Shown here: in pieces, positions 14,483-19,537 of the stretch
How the letters are laid out: every line of letters begins with the position of its first letter
How positions within the stretch are numbered: the stretch's first letter is position 1
Made by a program: the position numbers and the translations under genes
Notes under the pieces: model-generated
Database searches by the model: none
What the model was told of the DNA's origin: nothing
The model's input: only the letters and a program-made list of their open reading frames with translations
Source of the DNA: a virus
IMG/VR virus record: IMGVR_UViG_3300008963_000726
Span: 1 to 20,721 of that record
Length of the DNA stretch: 20,721 bases
Direction: 5' to 3' (one strand)

Positions 14483-15577
14483 ATGAAGGCAAATCATGCG
14501 CCAAAGGCAACTATTATCTGTGACATGCAGTTCGGATCGACCGGGAAGGGTCTGTTCGCCGGCTATGCCGCACACCGGGACAAACCAGACGTCGTGATGA
14601 CCTCGTGGATGCCCAACTCAGGGCACACTTTTGTAGACTCGGACGGGCGCAAGTACGTCCACACTGCGCTAGCTAACGGGGTTGTATCCCCGAATCTACG
14701 GACCGTGCTTATCGGCCCCGGGTCGGTGGTCGACATCGATGCTCTGGCTGCCGAGGCCGCGAATTGTGCAGATCACCTCGAGAATGCCCGGATCTGGATT
14801 CACGAGAATGCGACGATCCTGTCCAAGGACCACAAAGAGGCTGAAGCTGGTGGGGCTAAAGTGTCGATCGGCTCTACCCGCAAGGGCTCAGGGGCTGCGA
14901 TGCAGCAGAAAATCGAGCGTGATCCCAAGATCCCGGTAACTGCGAAGCAGCACGAGGATATGGGCACCGGGGCTCTCGACAAGCTTCCTGAGTGCGCGGA
15001 AGTAATCACGCACATCGATTACATGGATGAGGTCATGCGGGCCGAACGCATCCAGATCGAGGGGGCACAGGGTTACTCACTCGGTGTGAATTCAGGATTT
15101 TACCCGTACACCACATCCCGTGAGTGCACCCCGACCCAGATCATGTCGGACACTCTACTCCCGGCTGATTATCTCAACAAAGTGATCGGGGTAGCGCGGA
15201 CGTTCCCGATTCGGGTGGCCAACCGTTACGATGACGAGGGCCGGATGATCGGGTGGTCGGGCCCTGTATACCCGGATCAGCGGGAACTAGATTGGGAAGA
15301 CTTGGGAATGGAGCCCGAGCTCACCACGGTCACCCAGCTTCCACGTAGGCTCTTTACCTTCTCGCGCTACCAGACCGGGGATGCAATTGTTGGAATTCGC
15401 CCGGACGAGATCGCCCTGAACTTCGCACAGTACTTGGAGCTTCCACAGTCCAAAGAAATGGGTCTGTCGCTTGATGCGGTGCACGAAATCATCGAGACTT
15501 GCTGTGAGACGTACGGAACTGGTAAACTGGCATACCTAGGATGGGGACCGAAAGAATCGGACATCGAGGTATTGTAA
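14483..15577 (+). CDS. purZ: N6-succino-2-amino-2'-deoxyadenylate synthase (PurZ; PurA homologue)
   Basis: PurA-family ligase that, as PurZ, joins Asp to dGMP; host PurB then gives dZMP (2-aminoadenine deoxynucleotide). Seen in order (numbering from ATG 14483, chosen because AAGGAG is 9 bases upstream, versus 3 for ATG 14477): MQFGSTGKG (residues 15-23), aligned with the PurA P-loop QWGDEGKG, with Ser19 in place of the catalytic Asp; NSGHT with His48 kept; LIGPGSVVD; STRKGSGAAM; the EGAQG...GFYPYTTS block; and TTVTQLPRR, the aspartate-binding loop. The 364-residue length suits PurZ-type and short PurA proteins (E. coli PurA is 432). The Asp-to-Ser change, with mazZ and datZ next door, separates it from ordinary PurA. 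Substrate use is inferred from the family. Confidence 0.9.
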   Translation: MKANHAPKATIICDMQFGSTGKGLFAGYAAHRDKPDVVMTSWMPNSGHTFVDSDGRKYVHTALANGVVSPNLRTVLIGPGSVVDIDALAAEAANCADHLENARIWIHENATILSKDHKEAEAGGAKVSIGSTRKGSGAAMQQKIERDPKIPVTAKQHEDMGTGALDKLPECAEVITHIDYMDEVMRAERIQIEGAQGYSLGVNSGFYPYTTSRECTPTQIMSDTLLPADYLNKVIGVARTFPIRVANRYDDEGRMIGWSGPVYPDQRELDWEDLGMEPELTTVTQLPRRLFTFSRYQTGDAIVGIRPDEIALNFAQYLELPQSKEMGLSLDAVHEIIETCCETYGTGKLAYLGWGPKESDIEVL

Positions 15578-15578
15578 G

Positions 15579-16355
15579 ATGGGTCTGGCCTACAAATTCG
15601 ACACTCACAAACCGAGACTAACCCTCGTCGACCCCAACTTCATCGAAATGATAGCTGGGGCTCTCGGGGAGGGGGAGCGCAAGTACTCGGGCCCTGCGTG
15701 GAAGCAGGGTCTTAAATTCTCGCGGATTCTGGATGCTGCTCGCCGTCACACCGCGGCGATCGAGAAGGGTGAAGATATTGACCCTGACTCCGGATACCCG
15801 CATTCTGCGCATGTTGCGTGTTGTATGATGATGTATGAATATTTGAGGAGCAATTGGAATGGAGATGAAGAACTCGACGATCGAAACTTCGGAAAGTCCA
15901 CCGACCGAGAAGATGTGCCGGGTGTGCAAGACTCTGAAGAGCGCCAAGGACTTTTACCCCTCGCGCCTAGCGAAGAAGGACTACGTGTGCAAGAAATGCA
16001 GCAACGTGAGAGCGTCCAAGACAATTCGCAAGCGCAGGGAAACGGCTGCAGCAGCTCCGACTCCCTAGGGGAGCTGTCGACCCGGATTATCGACTGGGCG
16101 AATCGCGAATTCCCGGGTCGGACCGCCGAGACCTCGCTAATCAAGCTCACGGTAGAAGAAATCCCGGAGCTTCTGAATGGGGGCTTGGATGACCCGCTAG
16201 AATTCGCTGATGTGTTAATCCTGTTGATTGATGTGGCATATCTTCGGGGCATCGATATCATCGGGGCTGCGAACCAAAAGATGGACATCAATGAACAAAG
16301 ACACTGGACAGTGGACCCGAACACCGGGATTTCACACCACATAGAAGGAACATAG
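15579..16355 (+). CDS. mazZ: dATP/dGTP pyrophosphohydrolase (MazZ), two-domain
   Basis: In Z-genome phages, MazZ hydrolyses dGTP (and dATP) to the monophosphate, feeding dGMP to PurZ. Residues 1-92 match the dATP/dGTP diphosphohydrolase N-terminal domain: KPRLTLVDPNFI, ERKYSGPAWKQGL, AARRHTAAIEKGEDIDPDSGYPHSAH. Residues 166-258 match the all-alpha MazG-like catalytic part: KLTVEEIPELL (Glu193, Glu194, Glu197) and LEFADVLILLIDVAY (Glu208, Asp211), the ExxE and ExxD metal sites. GAGG lies eight bases before ATG 15579. Residues 93-165 form an odd, low-similarity, Gln/Ser-rich linker that coincides with a zinc-ribbon gene in another frame. The C-terminal domain has no ATG, GTG or TTG of its own near its start, so it is probably made as part of this fusion. 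Confidence 0.85.
   Translation: MGLAYKFDTHKPRLTLVDPNFIEMIAGALGEGERKYSGPAWKQGLKFSRILDAARRHTAAIEKGEDIDPDSGYPHSAHVACCMMMYEYLRSNWNGDEELDDRNFGKSTDREDVPGVQDSEERQGLLPLAPSEEGLRVQEMQQRESVQDNSQAQGNGCSSSDSLGELSTRIIDWANREFPGRTAETSLIKLTVEEIPELLNGGLDDPLEFADVLILLIDVAYLRGIDIIGAANQKMDINEQRHWTVDPNTGISHHIEGT
15859..16068 (+). CDS. Zinc-ribbon protein overprinted in the mazZ linker (69 aa)
   Basis: Lies in the +1 frame wholly inside mazZ. ATG 15859 has a strong GAGGAG (15845-15850) eight bases upstream. The product shows M-C-R-V-C-K-T-L-K-S-A-K-D-F-Y-P and V-C-K-K-C-S-N-V-R-A-S-K (residues ~20-52), two CxxC knuckles about 20 residues apart with an aromatic motif between, and a basic tail (KTIRKRRETAAAAPTP). This is the look of the short zinc ribbons found in phage HNH/endonuclease-type or DNA-binding proteins. 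Codon choice in this frame (AAG, TCG, GCC) is closer to the rest of the window than that of the mazZ frame here. The function is unknown. Confidence 0.72.
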   Translation: MEMKNSTIETSESPPTEKMCRVCKTLKSAKDFYPSRLAKKDYVCKKCSNVRASKTIRKRRETAAAAPTP

Positions 16356-16357
16356 AA

Positions 16358-16897
16358 ATGTCAACAGCTAACATGAGCCTCCGAGACGTGTATCGCTCTT
16401 CCACCGTCAAGCGCTGGGGTATTGTCGCGATCTCAAAGGAGCAATCCGTGGCCGAGCACACTTTCCAAGTCACGATGATCGCATCCCGCTTGTGTGACAT
16501 GATGGGAGAGTCTGAAGTAGTACGGGGTCAGGTGATCGAGTACGCGCTGGTGCACGATATGGCCGAAGTGCTCACCGGTGACATGGCGACCCCGCTCAAA
16601 GACTTCATCGGACCAGAAGCGAAAGCTCGACTCGAGAAGTTCGAAGAGCAGATCTTAGTACTCGGCCGCTCAATCGAGACGGGTGACCGGATCAAGTGGA
16701 TCGTCAAGATTGCAGATTTGGTCGAGGCCATCACATTCCTGAATCAGCATTCGATCACCGAGCACGGCAAGCAGGTCGCCGGCTATTTACGAGAGAAGCT
16801 CGATCGGGTGTCCGCCGAGTACGGAACTAAGGCACTCGACGAGATCGAGAATTCAGAGATGGTCACCCTCGACCGAGTGATCAACAACGCGGTATAG
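16358..16897 (+). CDS. datZ: HD-domain dATP triphosphohydrolase (DatZ-like)
   Basis: Probably removes dATP, and perhaps dADP, to deoxyadenosine, keeping adenine out of Z-containing DNA. The 179-residue product has the HD metal set: SVAEHTFQV (His34), VHDMAEVLTGDM (His66, Asp67, Glu70, Asp75) and KIADLVEAI (Asp120). The conserved RW (residues 19-20) before it is also seen in YfbR and DatZ enzymes. YfbR 5'-deoxynucleotidases have the same motif layout and similar size, so specificity cannot be settled from sequence. The position directly after purZ and mazZ favours DatZ. GAAGGA lies eight bases before ATG 16358 and mazZ ends two bases upstream. Confidence 0.85.
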   Translation: MSTANMSLRDVYRSSTVKRWGIVAISKEQSVAEHTFQVTMIASRLCDMMGESEVVRGQVIEYALVHDMAEVLTGDMATPLKDFIGPEAKARLEKFEEQILVLGRSIETGDRIKWIVKIADLVEAITFLNQHSITEHGKQVAGYLREKLDRVSAEYGTKALDEIENSEMVTLDRVINNAV

Positions 16898-16903
16898 ATC
16901 ATA

Positions 16904-17128
16904 ATGCCATTCGACGAACTAATTGACGCCATGCACATCGGGACTTTCGTGAAAGTCTGGGATTCAGAAAATGAATCTTGGCTGTACGGCACTCTTGCCA
17001 CTAAAGACACGAAAAAGAGAATCGGGACCATCATGGTCCCCGGGATCAATGAAGGTGTAGTTAGGCATAAAGACGAAATCTACAAATCAGATGTTGCCGA
17101 GTGGATCGAGAACAACTCGAGGAGCTAG
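16904..17128 (+). CDS. Hypothetical protein (74 aa)
   Basis: Starts six bases after the datZ stop, with no strong ribosome site. The beta-rich sequence (GTFVKVWDSENESWLYGTL, then KKRIGTIMVPGI) suggests a small SH3-like barrel or nucleic-acid-binding fold, but no family is recognised. The 3' end overlaps the ribosome-binding region of the next gene. It probably shares the P7 transcript. Confidence 0.65.
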   Translation: MPFDELIDAMHIGTFVKVWDSENESWLYGTLATKDTKKRIGTIMVPGINEGVVRHKDEIYKSDVAEWIENNSRS

Positions 17129-17133
17129 CAGTT

Positions 17134-17844
17134 GTGATAGAAGAAGATTATCAGGCTTGGGAAGCATATCCGCAATACAGGTGGGTATTCAATAAGCTCG
17201 AAATGGCGCTTAGACTAGGGTATCGTGCAGGGCCGGCGGCAACCTCGGTCACAGAGCCCGGGTATTATGTCATTCGCCCGATCTATAACTTGTACGGGAT
17301 GGGTATAGGGGCTAGCGTTGTATATCTCGATCCCGATCAAGATCGTGAGGCGATGCTCAATCATGCGTATTGTGCCCCCGGGACTTTTTGGTGTGAGTAT
17401 TTTGATGGTGTCCACCAGTCAGTGGATTTCAATCGTATCAATGGTGAGTGGGTGGCCCGATCCGCCACCATTGGCAGTCATCGCAGCACAGACAATCTGG
17501 TAGAATTTGATAGTTGGATCAAAATCACCCCGACTAGCCATATCGCGGATTCCCTTCCCGGCTTTATCCATGATATCGGTGTACCGCATATGAACATCGA
17601 GTACAAAGGAGACAAGATCATCGAGGTGCATCTTCGTCTTGGGAATGATCCTTTTGATCAATATCCAATTGGTACTCACATCATCCCAGTCTGGGAGGGC
17701 GGTGATTATAGTGCATATGAAAGGGCCCCCAATTGGAAATTCATTGGCAACATGCACGATGATCTGGAGACATACCGAGCATCTGGGTTGATTAAGAGAG
17801 CCAGACTCGGATATTACGTATCACAAAATCTAGAGGTAAATTGA
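17134..17844 (+). CDS. Conserved large-phage protein of unknown function (236 aa)
   Basis: GTG 17134 is chosen because AGGAG (17120-17124) sits nine bases upstream; a GTG at 17101 overlaps the previous gene and lacks a site. The sequence matches a family I recall from T4-like marine phages: QYRWVFNKLEMALRLGYRAGP (about residues 15-35), YYVIRPIYNLYGMGIGA, PGTFWCEYFDGVHQSVD, then GDKIIEVHLRLGNDPF and GTHIIPVW. The series of strands and late H-L-R/N-D residues somewhat recalls ATP-grasp enzymes, but I cannot support that from motifs alone. It lies in the same transcript as the Z cluster. Confidence 0.78.
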   Translation: MIEEDYQAWEAYPQYRWVFNKLEMALRLGYRAGPAATSVTEPGYYVIRPIYNLYGMGIGASVVYLDPDQDREAMLNHAYCAPGTFWCEYFDGVHQSVDFNRINGEWVARSATIGSHRSTDNLVEFDSWIKITPTSHIADSLPGFIHDIGVPHMNIEYKGDKIIEVHLRLGNDPFDQYPIGTHIIPVWEGGDYSAYERAPNWKFIGNMHDDLETYRASGLIKRARLGYYVSQNLEVN

Positions 17845-17845
17845 G

Positions 17846-18082
17846 ATGAGTGATCTGGGCGATCCACCGGGATCTAATTTTGCAGGAGAAGATGTAAAAT
17901 CATATCGTATAGTGGCGATGCTTCCGACCGAAGTTCATGTCCAAGCTGACGATATAGAGGGCGCAGAGGTGATCGCAGAATTCTACATCGAGAAATATCC
18001 CCAAATAGATCATCCGATCGGGAGCGTCCATGGTAATCGATCGAAAGCAGGTGCCAAAATCCTGTCGGTCGAAGAATTGTAA
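17846..18082 (+). CDS. Small hypothetical protein (78 aa)
   Basis: AGAGGT (17832-17837) lies eight bases before ATG 17846, one base after the previous stop. The sequence YRIVAMLPTEVHVQADDIEGAEVIAEFYIE looks like a small alpha/beta domain of the type found in many phage proteins. No family is recognised and no cysteines are present. Confidence 0.65.
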   Translation: MSDLGDPPGSNFAGEDVKSYRIVAMLPTEVHVQADDIEGAEVIAEFYIEKYPQIDHPIGSVHGNRSKAGAKILSVEEL

Positions 18083-18107
18083 TTTTATAACCAAGGAGTA
18101 AGTAAAG

Positions 18108-18443
18108 ATGGGTAAATATTTTAATTTCGCAGGATATGCGTCACGTCAGCAGTATTGGGCAGTGCTTGCTATTGTCTTTGCCGCATCATTCGTGGTGTCA
18201 ACCATCCTGACGATCGTCATGGTATCAGGGTCTAGCGGCGCCGTCATCGGTGGCATCCTCATGTTGGCCGCAGTGGTCGTGGGTATCTGGCTTCAGTTCG
18301 CTGTCGGGGCTCGGCGTTGTCGGGATGCTGGTATCAATCCTTGGTGGGTACTGACGTATCTGCTTCCGTACGTGAATATCGCTTCGTTTATTGTGATCGG
18401 AGTCCTCAAGACCGAAGAGCGCGAAATGCTCCTCGAGGATTGA
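18108..18443 (+). CDS. DUF805 membrane protein (111 aa)
   Basis: The N-terminus has N-F-A-G-Y-A-S-R-Q-Q-Y-W (DUF805 start, F-x-G-R-x-S-R-x-x-Y-W), then three hydrophobic segments (about residues 17-40, 44-66 and 78-99). ARRCRDAGINPWW marks the family's R-R-x-x-D-x-G-x-x-x-W-W motif before the last helix. DUF805 proteins are small bacterial inner-membrane proteins of unknown function and occasional phage cargo. An AAGGAGTAAGTAA tract before the ATG gives a strong ribosome site. Confidence 0.85.
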   Translation: MGKYFNFAGYASRQQYWAVLAIVFAASFVVSTILTIVMVSGSSGAVIGGILMLAAVVVGIWLQFAVGARRCRDAGINPWWVLTYLLPYVNIASFIVIGVLKTEEREMLLED

Positions 18444-18479
18444 CCCGGACAGTCGTGGGGGTGAGATGACTTGCCCCCA

Positions 18480-18508
18480 TTGACAAAAGTGCCTGAGTAT
18501 GGTATAAT
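18480..18508 (+). promoter_or_regulatory. Sigma70 promoter P8
   Basis: TTGACA (18480-18485), 17-base spacer, TATAAT (18503-18508), extended -10 TGG. The leader AAAGTTTTTAGTTGATGATGA resembles that of P2. A short GGGGG/CCCCC inverted repeat (18457-18461, 18474-18478) lies just upstream of the -35. Confidence 0.92.
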
Positions 18509-18543
18509 AAAGTTTTTAGTTGATGATGAAGAGGCACTTTGAC

Positions 18544-18885
18544 ATGATGATCACCAACACGAACATCAAGAATCTCCCCCAGAACGCCAATTACTTTACC
18601 GAGCACCTCTACACCGACGCCCGTGTGTGGGTCGAGGTCAAGCGTACCGCCACGACCGTGACCCTCGCTGAGGTCGTCACCAAGAAAGATCCTGATTGGA
18701 AGCCTGATTTTCATGTCGGTGGGTTCGCCGCTCATTGCGCCAACCAGTCCCAGCAGACTTGGTTGTTCGATCGCATCAATTATGATGCTACTCGCACCGT
18801 CCGGATGACCAAACGCGGCTGGGCCTACAAAGGCACCAAATTCAGCGAGGGCAAAGCCCGCCGGTTCTACGACTACAACTTCTGA
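18544..18885 (+). CDS. Conserved phage protein (GGFAAHC / FYDYNF) (113 aa)
   Basis: Driven by its own promoter and closed by a terminator. ATG 18544, nine bases after AAGAGG, is followed by a second ATG. The product includes HVGGFAAHCANQSQQTW (about residues 57-73) and ends GKARRFYDYNF. These two motifs recur in small proteins of many phages; their function is unknown. The sequence is basic and beta-rich with no membrane segments. The Cys-Asn and His of the GGFAAHCANQ segment are a possible site, but this is unproven. Confidence 0.8.
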   Translation: MMITNTNIKNLPQNANYFTEHLYTDARVWVEVKRTATTVTLAEVVTKKDPDWKPDFHVGGFAAHCANQSQQTWLFDRINYDATRTVRMTKRGWAYKGTKFSEGKARRFYDYNF

Positions 18886-18894
18886 TCAGATAAG

Positions 18895-18916
18895 GCGGGG
18901 CTTCGGCCCCGCTTTT
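18895..18916 (+). terminator. Rho-independent terminator with UUCG loop
   Basis: GCGGGGC (18895-18901), TTCG loop, GCCCCGC (18906-18912), then TTTT. It is a perfect 7-bp GC-rich stem with the very stable tetraloop. It ends the P8 unit ten bases after the gene stop. Confidence 0.95.
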
Positions 18917-18932
18917 CACATGGAGCATTGAT

Positions 18933-19136
18933 ATGACGAACGATAACAAATCTTTCAATCCAGTTATGATGGGACCTGACCCACATCGTGTACCTGATCG
19001 CAGTGATTCTTCTCTTCCTGAGTCGCAAGGCACAATATTTGACATTTTGTGTGAAATGCTACAAAAGCACAATTGCACGTCTGCACGTGTTGACATGATA
19101 AATTCTCAACACATCGTTGTGACACCAGAGGGTTAA
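18933..19136 (+). CDS. Small hypothetical protein (67 aa)
   Basis: GGAG (18922-18925) is seven bases before ATG 18933. The N-terminal half is disordered-looking (many Asn, Pro and Ser); the C-terminal half is a helix (TIFDILCEMLQKHN) and a strand. No family is recognised. It lies after the strong terminator, with no obvious promoter of its own, so its transcription may depend on readthrough or a late promoter I cannot see. Confidence 0.6.
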   Translation: MTNDNKSFNPVMMGPDPHRVPDRSDSSLPESQGTIFDILCEMLQKHNCTSARVDMINSQHIVVTPEG

Positions 19137-19137
19137 T

Positions 19138-19527
19138 ATGAATTACGTTCATTGCGATGGCGGCAGATCACAGCATTTTAAAGGTACCGCCGGCGATTGC
19201 GCGGCTCGGGCAATGGCCATCGCTCTAGATTTAGATTATATGGATTGTTACCGAGAGCTTGCCGAGCAAAATCAGAAATCTACTGGAAAGCGTAGCGCTC
19301 GAGGTGGCATTTATCGAAAAGATTTGGATGCGATTCTGCGAAATCATGGTTGGGAATGGCGCGTCGCACCACAATTCGAGGGTCGGAAAGCCCGAGCCTC
19401 GGATATGCCTACCGGCCCTGTCGTTGCTAGAATGGCCAGACATTTTGCGGCTATCATCGATGGGGTGCCGCACGACATATTTGATAGCTCAGACAAAATG
19501 ATTTATGGATATTGGGTCAAATCTTAG
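19138..19527 (+). CDS. Papain-like fold protein, putative Cys protease/transglutaminase (129 aa)
   Basis: The sequence GTAGDCAARAMAIALDLDYMDCYRELAEQ (residues 16-44) resembles the N-terminal helix of papain-like cysteine enzymes, with Cys21 as candidate nucleophile. ARHFAAIIDGVPHDIFDSS holds a candidate His102 followed by an Asp. The G-D-C and H...D spacing fits a family of small phage and bacterial proteins of unknown role. Whether the enzyme is active is uncertain. AGAGGG lies about six bases before ATG 19138. Confidence 0.68.
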   Translation: MNYVHCDGGRSQHFKGTAGDCAARAMAIALDLDYMDCYRELAEQNQKSTGKRSARGGIYRKDLDAILRNHGWEWRVAPQFEGRKARASDMPTGPVVARMARHFAAIIDGVPHDIFDSSDKMIYGYWVKS

Positions 19528-19537
19528 GGGATATATC

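Noticed and set aside
14483-15577. Calling this gene a normal purA
   Set aside because: The catalytic Asp is replaced by Ser and the gene sits in a mazZ-datZ cluster; a plain IMP-using enzyme is less likely.
15746-16342. Long minus-strand open frame (198 codons) across mazZ
   Set aside because: It is antisense to two recognisable domains, is Ser/Arg-rich with no family likeness, and has no ribosome site. It is a by-product of codon bias.
16358-16897. Calling the HD protein YfbR 5'-deoxynucleotidase
   Set aside because: The motifs cannot exclude it, but the position after purZ and mazZ and the DatZ-like size make DatZ the better call. The uncertainty is stated in the feature.
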